The notes under the pieces: generated by a model
What the model saw: only the letters and a program-made list of their open reading frames with translations
The model's database searches: none
What the model was told of the DNA's origin: nothing
Assembly (NCBI GenBank): GCA_900766135.1
Contig: CAAFUF010000023.1
Span: 124,001 to 188,000, forward strand
Reading direction: 5' to 3'
Length of the DNA: 64,000 nucleotides
Source of the DNA: Paenibacillaceae bacterium
GTDB taxonomy: Bacteria; Bacillota; Bacilli; Paenibacillales; Paenibacillaceae
Program-made: the position numbers and the translations under genes
Part shown: one piece after another, positions 51,992 through 61,399 of the stretch
Layout of the letters: every line of letters starts with the position of its first letter
Position numbering within the stretch: the first letter of the stretch is position 1

Positions 51992-53215
51992 ATGGCGACA
52001 TTCTTTTTGTTGATCATTTATTTGGCGTTTATCAGCCTGGGGCTGCCCGACTCGCTGCTGGGCTCGGCCTGGCCGATCATTCGAGGCGACCTGAACGCGC
52101 CGCTTGGCACCGCCGGCGTATTATTCATGATCGTGGCGGCCGGCACGATCGTATCGAGCTTGGCCAGCGGCACAGTGCTTCGCCGGTTTGGCACGGGCAA
52201 GGTTACGCTGGTCAGCTGCCTCATGACGGCTGCCGCCTTGCTGGGTTATTCGGCGGCGCCGTCGGTGTTCTGGCTCGGCGTCTGTGCGATCCCGCTCGGT
52301 TTGGGCGCCGGGTCGGTCGACGCCGGCCTCAATAACTACGTGGCCGCGCACTACAAAGCGCATCACATGAGCTGGCTGCACTGCTTCTGGGGCGTCGGCG
52401 CGACGCTGGGGCCGGTCATTATGGCCGGTTACATCTCCGGCGGCGGCCACTGGCGAAGCGGGTACTTGACCGTATCGATCATTCAATTCTCGCTGGTCGT
52501 GATTTTATTCCTCACGCTGCCGCTGTGGGAGCGTGTCGCTCAAGCCGCCGGCGATTCCCGGAAGGAAGAGCTGAACGAATTGGATTCGGCCGAGCCGGAC
52601 AACGGTCCAGTCAAACCGCTTCGGATTCCCGGCGTCAAGCTGGCGCTTGTATCGTTCCTGCTCTATTGCGGGGTGGAGGCGACGGTGGGCTTGTGGGGCA
52701 GCAGCTATCTTGTCGGCGTCAAAGGCATTGATGCCGCAACGGCCGCCAGCTGGGTCTCGTTGTATTTCGCCGGCATCACGGTCGGCCGTTTCATCGCCGG
52801 ATTCGTCACGTTTAAAGTCAGCAACCGCGTCATGATCCGCACCGGTCAGATCATCGCCCTGATCGGCGCGGCGCTGCTGGTTCTGCCGTTGCCCGCGATC
52901 CTGTCGCTGGCCGGCTTCCTGATCATCGGGTTGGGCCTTGCCCCGATCTATCCCTGCATGCTGCATGAAACTCCGGTCCGCTTCGGCAAACGGCAATCCC
53001 AGACCATCATGGGTTACCAGATGGCTGTTGCCTATACCGGCAGTACGTTTATGCCGCCGCTGCTCGGGTTCCTGGCTTCGCACTCGACGATCGGCGTGTT
53101 CCCGGTGTACATCGTGCTGTCGGCTGCGGCGATGTGGCTGTTCTCCGAGCGGTTGAACGTCTTCCTGAACGCACGCAGCCGCACCATGCAGGAGAGCGCT
53201 GTTTCTCCGCAGTAA
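51992..53215 (+). CDS. MFS transporter (FucP/GGP-like)
   Basis: This 407-residue MFS protein has 12 helices, with FISLGLPDSLLGSAWPIIR in helix 1, GAGSVDAGLNNYVA and LHCFWGVGATLGPVI. This pattern fits the fucose/glucose-mannitol-like branch, so it probably imports a sugar under control of the ROK gene upstream. A stop is followed by a clear terminator. Confidence 0.88.
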   Translation: MATFFLLIIYLAFISLGLPDSLLGSAWPIIRGDLNAPLGTAGVLFMIVAAGTIVSSLASGTVLRRFGTGKVTLVSCLMTAAALLGYSAAPSVFWLGVCAIPLGLGAGSVDAGLNNYVAAHYKAHHMSWLHCFWGVGATLGPVIMAGYISGGGHWRSGYLTVSIIQFSLVVILFLTLPLWERVAQAAGDSRKEELNELDSAEPDNGPVKPLRIPGVKLALVSFLLYCGVEATVGLWGSSYLVGVKGIDAATAASWVSLYFAGITVGRFIAGFVTFKVSNRVMIRTGQIIALIGAALLVLPLPAILSLAGFLIIGLGLAPIYPCMLHETPVRFGKRQSQTIMGYQMAVAYTGSTFMPPLLGFLASHSTIGVFPVYIVLSAAAMWLFSERLNVFLNARSRTMQESAVSPQ

Positions 53216-53240
53216 GCACGCCGCAAGCGACGGTGGAAAG

Positions 53241-53284
53241 GGCTTGTTCTAAGGTGGACCGACCTTGGAACAAGCCCCTTTTTC
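53241..53284 (+). terminator. intrinsic terminator after the MFS gene
   Basis: GGCTTGTTC and AAGGT pair with ACCTT and GAACAAGCC, followed by CCTTTTT. Confidence 0.9.
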
Positions 53285-53303
53285 ATGCGCATCAACCCTA
53301 TTT

Positions 53304-53333
53304 TGAATGATTGGCTTTCTAACCGGAATACTA
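53304..53333 (+). promoter_or_regulatory. sigma-G-like promoter of the germination locus
   Basis: TGAATG (53304-53309), 17-nt spacer, AATACTA (53327-53333). This closely fits the forespore sigma-G consensus TGAATA-N17/18-CATACTA and puts the start about 20 nt before the gerA-type gene. Confidence 0.75.
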
Positions 53334-53360
53334 ACATCATCACGAGCGAGGGGCGTAGCG

Positions 53361-54950
53361 ATGAAGATACCGATGCGGATGAAATCGAAAACCAAAACGG
53401 TTCCTAAAAATGGATCGGGCGCTCCGACTCGCAACAACCGGGGAACCGAACTGCTTGCCGAGCTCTCTGAGAACGAACGGGTCCTCAAACAAATCTTCTC
53501 CAACAGTTCCGATATCCTGTTTCGTTCGGTTACGCTTCCGGGGCAGGCCCGCCTGCTGCTGGTTTACGTCGATGGGCTCATCAACGAGAACCTGTTGGAT
53601 CAAGCCGTGTTACAGCCGATGATGTTCGAAGGCTTGCCGGGCGGGGCGGAGAACGCCGGATCGCTGGGGACCTTCTTGGAGGAGCGGCTCGTGGCCGTCG
53701 CCCAAGTCAAGCCGGTCCAGAAGATCGGCGATCTTGTGGCAGGCATTCTGAAAGGCGATATCGCCATCCTGATCGATGGGGAGCATCGGGCACTGCTTGC
53801 CGGCCTGAAGGGTTTCGAGAAGCGGGCAATCGAGGAACCCAGCGGCGAGTTGTCCGTTCGCGGGCCCCGGGACGGATTTACGGAAGCCCTGAGGACGAAC
53901 ACCAGTCTAGTCCGTAGGCGGATTCGCAGCGAGAAGTTGAAAATGGAGTCCTTGACCCTTGGCGAATACTCGAAGACCGATATCGTCATTGCTTATCTCG
54001 AAGGCGTTGCCTCGAAATCGGTATTGGAGGAAGTCCGCAAGCGAATCCGCCGCATTCAAATTGACGGTGTGCTGGAATCGGGATATATCGAAGAATTCAT
54101 TGAAGATGTGTCCTGGTCTCCGTTTCCCCAGATTCAAAATACGGAACGGCCCGATGTCGTCTGCTCCAGCCTGCTTGAGGGCAAATTTGCCATTTTCGTC
54201 GACAACACGCCGTTTGTCCTGATCGCTCCGATGACCTTTTGGTCCGGATTGCAGGCCGTAGAGGATTATTATGAGCGATCGATCTATACGACGTTCATCC
54301 GTTTCATTCGCTTCGCTTTATTGAATATCTCCCTGCTGCTACCGTCGATATTCGTCTCGCTGTCCACTTATCATCAACAGCTGGTTCCAACGAATTTGTT
54401 GATCAGCATCGCGGCCGCCAGGGAAGGCGTCCCTTTTCCCACGTTAATTGAGACGTTGCTGATGGAGTTCATGTTTGAAGGCCTTCGCGAGGCCGGCATT
54501 CGCCTGCCGAAGCCGATCGGTTCGGCGGTCAGCATCGTAGGGGCGCTCGTCATCGGACAAGCTGCCGTTCAAGCCGGCATCGTGTCGGCTTCGGTCGTCA
54601 TCATCGTCGCTACGACCGGCATCGCCTCGTTTGCGATTCCTCGGTACAATCTCGGGACGGCATTCCGGCTGCTGCGTTTCCCCATGCTGATTTTAGCCGG
54701 AACCCTGGGCTTGTACGGCGTCATCGCGGGCATCTTTCTCATCGTCATTCATCTCTTGGGTCTTCGGTCGTTCGGCATTCCGTACATGGCTCCGATCTCG
54801 CCGCAATTTCCCGAGAACATGAAGGATGTATGGATACGCGCACCAAGGTGGAGCATGCACCAACGTCCCGTGCTCTCCACCGGGTCGAACAAACACCGAG
54901 TGCCGGAAGGTCAACAGCCCGGACCGGAACGAGGAGAGACAAACAAATGA
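53361..54950 (+). CDS. GerA-family spore germination protein, A subunit
   Basis: This 529-residue germinant receptor A subunit has an N-terminal soluble domain of about 300 residues (NERVLKQIFSNSSDILFRSV, VYVDGLINENLL) and five C-terminal helices with the family motif SIFVSLSTYHQQLVPTNLL and RLPKPIGSAVSIVGALVIGQAAVQAG. It sits in the spore inner membrane and senses small molecules with B and C subunits. ATG 53361 is used, downstream of a sigma-G-like promoter. The stop overlaps the C-subunit start (ATGA). Confidence 0.95.
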   Translation: MKIPMRMKSKTKTVPKNGSGAPTRNNRGTELLAELSENERVLKQIFSNSSDILFRSVTLPGQARLLLVYVDGLINENLLDQAVLQPMMFEGLPGGAENAGSLGTFLEERLVAVAQVKPVQKIGDLVAGILKGDIAILIDGEHRALLAGLKGFEKRAIEEPSGELSVRGPRDGFTEALRTNTSLVRRRIRSEKLKMESLTLGEYSKTDIVIAYLEGVASKSVLEEVRKRIRRIQIDGVLESGYIEEFIEDVSWSPFPQIQNTERPDVVCSSLLEGKFAIFVDNTPFVLIAPMTFWSGLQAVEDYYERSIYTTFIRFIRFALLNISLLLPSIFVSLSTYHQQLVPTNLLISIAAAREGVPFPTLIETLLMEFMFEGLREAGIRLPKPIGSAVSIVGALVIGQAAVQAGIVSASVVIIVATTGIASFAIPRYNLGTAFRLLRFPMLILAGTLGLYGVIAGIFLIVIHLLGLRSFGIPYMAPISPQFPENMKDVWIRAPRWSMHQRPVLSTGSNKHRVPEGQQPGPERGETNK

Positions 54951-56179
54951 AAAGTTTAAGGCAAAGCGGTCTGGTCCTGTTCGCCATTGTGCCGTTGCTT
55001 CTGACGTCGGGCTGCTGGGACAGCTCGGAGGTCAATGATTTGGCCCTCGAGCTCGCCTGGGGAATCGATGCCGCGAAGGACAAGGGCGTGATGGTCAGCG
55101 CCCAGGTAATCGTCCCTTTTCATATTGGCAGCGCGCGGGGAAGCGCCGGAGGCGGAGGAGGGGGCGGCGGCAATCAGAAACCGTATTTCGTCGTTACCGG
55201 GATCGGAAAGGATACGCTGGATGCGGTGCAACAAATGCAAACCAAACTATCACGGCAAGTGTTTCGCGCCCACCGGCGCGTGATCGTCATTGGAGAGGCG
55301 TTGGCCAGAAGAGGACTCAAAGAGGTGCTCGATACCTACAGCCGTGACCCGAACCTCAAGCTGCGCACCGATGTGTTTATCATGAAAGGAGGTACGGCGA
55401 ACGAGTTTCTGAAAGTCGCTTATCCGCTGGAGGATATCCCGGGCCTTGGCGCTTTAAAAGAATATAACCAGATTGGAGCGCTCAAGGAAATGGGTCTGAT
55501 CAATCTGATGATCTCCGCGACCAGTGACGGAAACTGCCCGGCATTGCCGGTCATTGCGACCGGTTTCGAATCAGGGAAGCTAGAGGAAGAAAAACAGGAT
55601 GGTCCCCCCGATAGGAGAGGCTTTCGGATTAACGGGACCTCGATTTTCGACAATGATCTGAAATTGCTGGGATATATCAATACGCGCGAGGGCAGATTAC
55701 TGCGATGGGTTAAGGGAGAGTTGGGGAAGCTGATCGTCACGGCCGAACTTCCGCAGGATCAGGGGAACGTCAGCTTCGATATGAACAAGCTGGACAGCAA
55801 GGTCCAGCCGATATTCCAAGGCGATAACATCAAATTCCAAGTCACCCTATCCGGGCAGGGAACGATTCGCGAAAACAACACGACCTTGGATCTTACGCAA
55901 ACGCATCATCTCGCCTTCATCAAAGAAGTATTGGAAAAACAAGTCGAAGCGAGCGTTCAGCAAACGATCAGGAAAGTGCAACGGGAATTCGGATCCGACG
56001 TGTTCGAATTCGGCGAAACGATTCACCGAAAGGATCGATCCCGCTGGAACTCCCTAAAGGATGACTGGAATCAGGAATTTCGGAAAGCCGAGGTTTCCGT
56101 CAAAGCGAATTTATCGATCCGGCGGATCGGCGTTACGGGTCCTCCGCTGCATCTGAAGGAAGACAGCATCCAAAAATGA
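54947..56179 (+). CDS. GerC-family spore germination lipoprotein, C subunit
   Basis: This 410-residue Ger(x)C lipoprotein has the signal LVLFAIVPLLLTSGCWD with lipobox SGC, then typical SSEVNDLALELAWGIDAA, GIGKDTLDAVQQMQTKLSRQ, FRAHRRVIVIGEALA and a C-terminal RxxG-rich domain. A Gly-rich stretch (about residues 64-75) is an extra linker. Its ATG overlaps the stop of the A subunit. It acts outside the spore membrane in the receptor complex. Confidence 0.93.
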   Translation: MKSLRQSGLVLFAIVPLLLTSGCWDSSEVNDLALELAWGIDAAKDKGVMVSAQVIVPFHIGSARGSAGGGGGGGGNQKPYFVVTGIGKDTLDAVQQMQTKLSRQVFRAHRRVIVIGEALARRGLKEVLDTYSRDPNLKLRTDVFIMKGGTANEFLKVAYPLEDIPGLGALKEYNQIGALKEMGLINLMISATSDGNCPALPVIATGFESGKLEEEKQDGPPDRRGFRINGTSIFDNDLKLLGYINTREGRLLRWVKGELGKLIVTAELPQDQGNVSFDMNKLDSKVQPIFQGDNIKFQVTLSGQGTIRENNTTLDLTQTHHLAFIKEVLEKQVEASVQQTIRKVQREFGSDVFEFGETIHRKDRSRWNSLKDDWNQEFRKAEVSVKANLSIRRIGVTGPPLHLKEDSIQK

Positions 56180-56184
56180 ACCGG

Positions 56185-57279
56185 TTATCGTTTGCGCAAC
56201 GCTGTCCGGATCCAAGTCACGAGAAGCAGGATGATCGGCAAGACGACAACCATCGGAAACCAAATATAAGGAACCAGGATTTTGAAGTGATGGAGATAAA
56301 TGTGCTCGGCAATATTTTCCGACATGGTCAACCCCAGGACCAAAACGAGGATGGCAGCCGGAATGATCATCATGCGGTAGTCCTGCGCTTTCGTCAGTAT
56401 CTGAATGCCTTGGAGCGCAGTGAGCAGGTTGAGCGCGCTTTTTAACAAGGCTGTCGCAAAAAAATACAGCACACCGAACATCTGCAGGTTCTCGATGAAA
56501 TTGCCTACGCTGATCACGCTCAGCAAGGTGTAGAGCGGATAAAGGAACCGCGAATACAAGTCGCCGTAAACCAATGCGGCCAAGAAGTCGAAAGCGGCAA
56601 TAAGGAAACCGGACAGCAAGGTGGCCAGCATCGTGATTTTCGTGATCTTCCCCTGGTTTTTAACGTCCGGCCAGAACATGGCGAGCGTGATTGTTTCCCC
56701 GTACGTCTGGGTAATCCCGCCGGGATAAACGACCTTCCAGATCGACTCCCATCCCTTATCCAGAACAGGTTGGACATGATGGAGGTGCAGCACGCTCGAG
56801 CCGACGAGCAGGACCGTTTCCGTTAAAAACATGAGGATAACGATGGGGAGAATAAACTCGCCCATTCGCGCCAAGAGTTCGATGCCTCCATAACAGCAGT
56901 ATGCAACGATACAAGCAAATACCCCCGTGATCACGATCAACGGCGTTCCGGGCAGGAGGGTGGTCGAAACCATATCTCGGATGTCGGCAATAATCCGTCC
57001 GGTGAGGTACAGGTACAGGAGCGGATACAGAAAAGCGATGGGCGTACCGATCCAGCGCCCCAACTGGGCGGGAAACCATTCAACCAGGGTTAGCCCCGGG
57101 TTCATGCGCCTTAAGGCGGTAAATACGGAAATCATGCATAGGCCGAAAAGGAGCGCGGCCAGGCTGCCTATCCAAGCGTCATGTCCGGCCACGCCGCCAA
57201 ACCCGTAAATGATGGTCGTTCCCAATTGGAAGATAAAGGTCAGCGCGAACAATTGATATCCGGATATTTTAAAGTCCAT
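56185..57279 (-). CDS. GerB-family spore germination permease, B subunit
   Basis: This 364-residue APC-like protein has about 10 helices (YQLFALTFIFQLGTTIIYGFG at the start, EFILPIVILMFLTETVLL, NFIENLQMFGVLYFF later), the GerAB/ArcD-type permease that binds the germinant. It is unusual in being convergent with the A and C genes (stops 5 nt apart) rather than in the same operon, so it needs its own promoter. GGGGGGAGGGG precedes the ATG. Confidence 0.9.
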   Translation of the reverse strand: MDFKISGYQLFALTFIFQLGTTIIYGFGGVAGHDAWIGSLAALLFGLCMISVFTALRRMNPGLTLVEWFPAQLGRWIGTPIAFLYPLLYLYLTGRIIADIRDMVSTTLLPGTPLIVITGVFACIVAYCCYGGIELLARMGEFILPIVILMFLTETVLLVGSSVLHLHHVQPVLDKGWESIWKVVYPGGITQTYGETITLAMFWPDVKNQGKITKITMLATLLSGFLIAAFDFLAALVYGDLYSRFLYPLYTLLSVISVGNFIENLQMFGVLYFFATALLKSALNLLTALQGIQILTKAQDYRMMIIPAAILVLVLGLTMSENIAEHIYLHHFKILVPYIWFPMVVVLPIILLLVTWIRTALRKR

Positions 57280-57411
57280 ATCCCCTCCCCCCTTTAGCAG
57301 CCCGTTTTCGAATCAAAAGGATGCTATCCATTGTAACCAACGGGGATAGGGTGCAAACCCGGAACGCCTATCCCTTATCTGGTGGTTCCGGTTCGGGGGA
57401 CGGCCGCGTAT

Positions 57412-58185
57412 CTATCGTTTTTCCGCGATAAACACGCCGTAGGACAGATGCGCCCGGTAGCGCTGCAGGAAGGCTTCATTCTCTTTGAAAAACGTCCGGA
57501 CGGCTGGATCCTGCAGGGCCTCCAGGTCAAGGAAGCGGTGCGGGTCCCCGGCGTTTTGCCAGTCGAAGGACGAAACTCCGCCCCGGCTTTGGTTCGGGAA
57601 CGGGCTATCGCTTTTTTCGCTTTCATCGGCCTCGGTCTCCGGCTCCCACTTCCGGACGTTGCGGAAACCGGCTTCCCCCAGCATCCGTATCCACGAGGCG
57701 GCGTCGGGTAGACGCGGATTGCCGTACAGCTCGCGCATCTCCCGTTCCAGGGCCGGATGGGGCTGCGTCCGAAACAGCTCCCGGTCCCAAGCCTGCCCGC
57801 CCTTGCGCAGGACGCGGAGATATTCGCGGAAAGCCTTCACCGGGTCGGCGGCAAACACCGTCACCGATTCGGCGAGGACCGCATCGTAGGTGTCCGATCG
57901 CCGCGGGATGGCCGCGATATCGCCTTGAATCCATTCGATTTGCAGTTGCTGGAGCCGCGCCCGGCGCTCGGCCTTCTCCAGCATGGAGACGCTTTGATCC
58001 AGGGCCGTGACGTGCGCCCCCAGCTGGGCCAGCAGGCAGGCCGTCCTGCCCGTTCCGCACCCGACCTCCAGCACGCGCAATCCCGGTGTAATGCTGGCAA
58101 ACCGGATAAAGTCGACCGTTCCCTGGTAGCCCCCCGGATGCGCCGAGCCTTCCCCGACGGCGGCGATGATTTCGTTATAATTCAT
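57412..58185 (-). CDS. class I SAM-dependent methyltransferase
   Basis: This 257-residue methyltransferase has motif I LEVGCGTGRTACLLA, ALDQSVSMLEKA, motif IV DAVLAESVTVFA and LRKGGQAWDREL. The C-terminus is longer and charged. The substrate is unknown. AAAGGAGG lies upstream of the ATG. It is divergent from the coat-like gene. Confidence 0.85.
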   Translation of the reverse strand: MNYNEIIAAVGEGSAHPGGYQGTVDFIRFASITPGLRVLEVGCGTGRTACLLAQLGAHVTALDQSVSMLEKAERRARLQQLQIEWIQGDIAAIPRRSDTYDAVLAESVTVFAADPVKAFREYLRVLRKGGQAWDRELFRTQPHPALEREMRELYGNPRLPDAASWIRMLGEAGFRNVRKWEPETEADESEKSDSPFPNQSRGGVSSFDWQNAGDPHRFLDLEALQDPAVRTFFKENEAFLQRYRAHLSYGVFIAEKR

Positions 58186-58394
58186 CCCTTCGTTGTCCTC
58201 CTTTATGAAACTCCGCCACTCCTCTCAACAGCAGAATATGCCGCCGTTTCTCCGGCGCGATTAAGATAGGCTTCCACCCCGGGAGGAACCCGCGGCGAAT
58301 AGATATTATTCCAAGGACCGGGACATCCGCCCTGTGCAAAAGCATTGGGCCGCGAATAGGATAAATGAGCATTCGAGAGGGGAGGCACGAGTCC

Positions 58395-58778
58395 ATGCAG
58401 CAGATTTATCCGCTTGGCGTAGACGCCTGCAAACCGCACATCGGCAAAACCGTATGCGCCGTACTTCGGGACGGCCGCTATTACATCGGCACGATCACGG
58501 ACGTTAACGAAAACGGCATCCAATTGAACGGGGGATACGCTCCGGAAGCCAACGTTCTCTCCACCCAGCCGGCCAAAGCCAAGAAGCAGCTGCAGCAGTT
58601 GAAGTCCAAGGCCAAAGGCGTCCACAAGGCCGAAACCAAAGCCAACGCCCAGGCGCAAACGAAGGCGTTTGGCTACGGTCCGGGCTACGGGGGTTACCCG
58701 GGATATGGCTACGGCGCGTATGCGTTTGATTGGGCGGCGCTTGCTTTGCTGTTCCTGATCCCGTTTCTGTTTATCTAA
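58395..58778 (+). CDS. Gly/Tyr-rich protein with C-terminal helix, possible spore coat-associated
   Basis: The protein has 127 residues: an N-terminal SH3/KOW-like beta domain (GKTVCAVLRDGRYYIGTITDVN), a Lys/Ala/Gln-rich linker, a Gly-Tyr repeat (GPGYGGYPGYGYGAY) and a hydrophobic C-terminus (ALALLFLIPFLFI). This layout is common in Paenibacillus spore or cortex-associated small proteins. GGGAGG precedes ATG 58395. The function is inferred only. Confidence 0.65.
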   Translation: MQQIYPLGVDACKPHIGKTVCAVLRDGRYYIGTITDVNENGIQLNGGYAPEANVLSTQPAKAKKQLQQLKSKAKGVHKAETKANAQAQTKAFGYGPGYGGYPGYGYGAYAFDWAALALLFLIPFLFI

Positions 58779-58809
58779 TAAAGAAGCTGGTGCGGTCATG
58801 CGTCCATTC

Positions 58810-58848
58810 GAGTCAATTTCGTTCCGGCGGAATTCGGCTCTTTTTTTG
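58810..58848 (+). terminator. probable terminator after the coat-like gene
   Basis: GAGTCAATTTCG pairs imperfectly with CGGAATTCGGCTC, followed by seven Ts. Confidence 0.55.
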
Positions 58849-58861
58849 TGCGTGAATTGGG

Positions 58862-58924
58862 AGAAAACGCTTTAAAAAACGGTGTTCCGTTGTATAATGA
58901 ACATAGTTGTAGACAAGTAGACAA
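58862..58924 (+). promoter_or_regulatory. GH94 promoter with cre-like site and tandem 8-bp repeat
   Basis: A perfect -10 TATAAT (58893-58898) has an upstream cre-like AGAAAACGCTTTAA (58862-58875, two mismatches to consensus). Just downstream, GTAGACAA is repeated in tandem exactly (58909-58916 and 58917-58924), as a repressor half-site pair in the initially transcribed region. This suggests dual control, by CcpA and by a local repressor not in the window. Confidence 0.5.
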
Positions 58925-58949
58925 GATTATGCGGAAAAGAGGTTGAACC

Positions 58950-61334
58950 ATGTTCAGAGCCACGGAGGACCAGGAATTCTACGAGTTGCTAAGCCCTACG
59001 CTCCTGCCTAAGGCGTCGGGATTCCTTTGGAACGAAACGATGATGATCCACATGAATTGCCGCGGATATGCGGTTGCCCAGTTTATGCAGCCGGAACCGG
59101 CGAAGTATTCGCACGCGCCGAATCTGGAAGCGAAGACGTTCATGCAGCCGGAACAGCCGTACTACGCACATCACCCGGGCCGTTTCGTGTTTGTGAAGGA
59201 CGAGGAGAACGAAAGCGTGTTTTCTGCCCCGTACGAGCCCGTGCGGGTGAAGACCGACAGCTACTCCTTTGCCTTGGGCCAGAGCCGGATCGTCTGGAAG
59301 GTAGAGCATCAGGGCGTGTTGGTCGAAATGAGCCTCAGCTTGCCGAAGGAAGATCCGCTCGAGCTCTGGCGCGTCAAGGTGACGAACGTGTCGCAGCGGG
59401 CCCGGAAGCTAAGTATCTACCCTTACTTTACCGTTGGATACATGTCTTGGATGAATCAATCCGGCGAATACCGTCAGGACCTGCAGGCCATCGTCTGCTC
59501 TTCGGTGACGCCGTATCAGAAATATCAGGATTACGACAAAATCAAATTTTTCCGCGACAAAACGTTCCTGATTGCCGAACAAGCGCCGGTTTCCTGGGAG
59601 GTGAACCAGGAGGCATTCGAGGGGGAAGGCGGGATTGCAAGCCCGTCCGCTCTGGAACAGGCGGAGCTGGCGAAGGGGGACGCGCGTTACGAAACGCCGG
59701 TTGCGGCCATGCAATACCGGATGGAACTGGCGGCCGGCGAAACGCGGGAATACCGCTTCCTGTTTGGACCGGCCCGGGATGAGCGGGAGATCGCGCAAAT
59801 TCGGGAGACGTATTTCGGCAAGGCCGACGGGCCGGGCGAGGACGGCTTTCTGGCGGCTGAACGCGAATACGACCGGTATATCCGGGAGGGACGGGGTTGC
59901 CTGACGATCTCCACTCCCGACAAGGATCTGGATCTGTTCGTCAACCGTTGGCTGCCGCGGCAAATGTATTATCACGGCCAAACGAACCGCCTGACCACGG
60001 ATCCGCAAACCCGCAACTACTTGCAGGACCATATGGGCATGAGCTACATCAAGCCGCAGGTGGCGCGAGCTTCGTTCCTGACGGCGCTCGGCCAGCAAAA
60101 AGCGAACGGCTCCATGCCCGACGGGATCGTGCTGCATCCGGACGCCGAGCTGAAATACATCAACCAGGTGCCGCATACGGACCACTGCGTCTGGCTGCCG
60201 ATCTGCCTCAGCACGTATTTGGACGAAACGGGAGACTACTCCATTCTGGAGGAGAAGGTCCCTTATGCCGACAGCGGAGAGGCCGAACCCGTTGATGTCC
60301 ATGTCGACAAAGCGATGCACTGGCTGATGAACGACCGCGACGAGCGGGGGCTGAACTACATCAACCAGGGCGACTGGTGCGACCCGATGAACATGGTCGG
60401 CTACAAAGGCAAGGGCGTGTCCGGCTGGCTGACGATTGCCACGGCCTACGCGTTTCAGGTATGGGCCGGCATTTGCGAGAACAGCGGGCGCCCGGAGGCC
60501 GCGCGCGATTACCGTGCGGCTGCCGAGGAGACCAACGATGCGGTGAACCGCTATCTGTGGGACGGCGAGTGGTATGCGCGGGGCATCACCGACGATAACG
60601 TCGTGTTTGGAGTCAGCGCGGACCAAGAAGGCCGGATCTTCATCAACCCGCAGGGTTGGTCGATGCTGAGCGGCGCGGCCGATGACGAGAAACGCGCGAA
60701 GCTGATGCAGGCGGTCCGCGAGCAGCTGGAGACGCCGTACGGCGTGGAGAAGCTCGCCCCTTCCTACACGGCGATGCGCGAGGACGTCGGCCGGGTGACG
60801 CAGAAGCACCCGGGTTCGGCGGAGAATGGCGCGGTGTACAATCATGCCGCCGCCTTCTACATCTATGCCCTGTACGCCGTGGGCGAGCGGGAGGATGCGT
60901 TCCGGCTGCTGCGTAAAATGCTGCCCGGTCCGGATGCCGAGGATATCGTGCAGCGGGGGCAACTGCCGGTGTTCATCCCGAACTACTACCGGGGCGCCTA
61001 TCGCCAGTTCCCGCGTACGGCGGGGCGTTCCAGCCACCTGTTCAACACGGGGACGGTGCCGTGGGTGTACCGCTGCCTGATCGATGGGCTGTTTGGCGTG
61101 CAGGGCACGAAGGACGGCATCCGTGTGAATCCGCAGCTGCCGGGCCATTGGAACGAAGCGGCGGTTACGCGCGAATTCCGGGGTGCCACGCTGCACGTCG
61201 AGATTCGGCGGGATGCGGCGGCAACGCGGACGGAGGTGTACGCGGAAGGCGAGCTGCTGCCGGATGGCGTGCTGCGGAACGTACAGCCGGGCAAGACCTA
61301 CCGCGTGCAGGTGAAGCTGCCGGCCGGGGCGTAA
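58950..61334 (+). CDS. GH94 glycoside phosphorylase, probably cellobionic acid phosphorylase-type
   Basis: This 794-residue protein has the GH94 layout: an N-terminal beta-sandwich (about 1-300), a helical linker, an (alpha/alpha)6 barrel and a C-terminal jelly roll. Key motifs are PRQMYYHGQTN, QDHMGM, catalytic-acid region NQGDWCDPMNMVGYKGKG, and QRGQLPVFIPNYYRG with SSHLFNTGTVPWVYR. Length and the DWCDPMN motif resemble cellobionic acid phosphorylases (releasing glucose 1-phosphate and gluconate) more than cellobiose phosphorylases, but that is from memory. No signal peptide, so it is cytoplasmic. AAGAGG precedes the ATG. Confidence 0.85.
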   Translation: MFRATEDQEFYELLSPTLLPKASGFLWNETMMIHMNCRGYAVAQFMQPEPAKYSHAPNLEAKTFMQPEQPYYAHHPGRFVFVKDEENESVFSAPYEPVRVKTDSYSFALGQSRIVWKVEHQGVLVEMSLSLPKEDPLELWRVKVTNVSQRARKLSIYPYFTVGYMSWMNQSGEYRQDLQAIVCSSVTPYQKYQDYDKIKFFRDKTFLIAEQAPVSWEVNQEAFEGEGGIASPSALEQAELAKGDARYETPVAAMQYRMELAAGETREYRFLFGPARDEREIAQIRETYFGKADGPGEDGFLAAEREYDRYIREGRGCLTISTPDKDLDLFVNRWLPRQMYYHGQTNRLTTDPQTRNYLQDHMGMSYIKPQVARASFLTALGQQKANGSMPDGIVLHPDAELKYINQVPHTDHCVWLPICLSTYLDETGDYSILEEKVPYADSGEAEPVDVHVDKAMHWLMNDRDERGLNYINQGDWCDPMNMVGYKGKGVSGWLTIATAYAFQVWAGICENSGRPEAARDYRAAAEETNDAVNRYLWDGEWYARGITDDNVVFGVSADQEGRIFINPQGWSMLSGAADDEKRAKLMQAVREQLETPYGVEKLAPSYTAMREDVGRVTQKHPGSAENGAVYNHAAAFYIYALYAVGEREDAFRLLRKMLPGPDAEDIVQRGQLPVFIPNYYRGAYRQFPRTAGRSSHLFNTGTVPWVYRCLIDGLFGVQGTKDGIRVNPQLPGHWNEAAVTREFRGATLHVEIRRDAAATRTEVYAEGELLPDGVLRNVQPGKTYRVQVKLPAGA

Positions 61335-61350
61335 TCAACATCGGAAATAG

Positions 61351-61398
61351 CAAAAAGCGCAAGCGCGAGGGAAGGATCCCTTTGCGCTTGCGCTTTTT
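61351..61398. terminator. bidirectional terminator between GH94 and esterase genes
   Basis: A perfect 15-bp stem AAAAAGCGCAAGCGC / GCGCTTGCGCTTTTT provides U-runs in both directions between convergent genes. Confidence 0.95.
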
Positions 61399-61399
61399 C

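Noticed and set aside
59409..61196. 595-codon open frame on - across the GH94 gene
   Set aside because: Antisense of a complete GH94 enzyme with all motifs; no ribosome site or recognisable domain.
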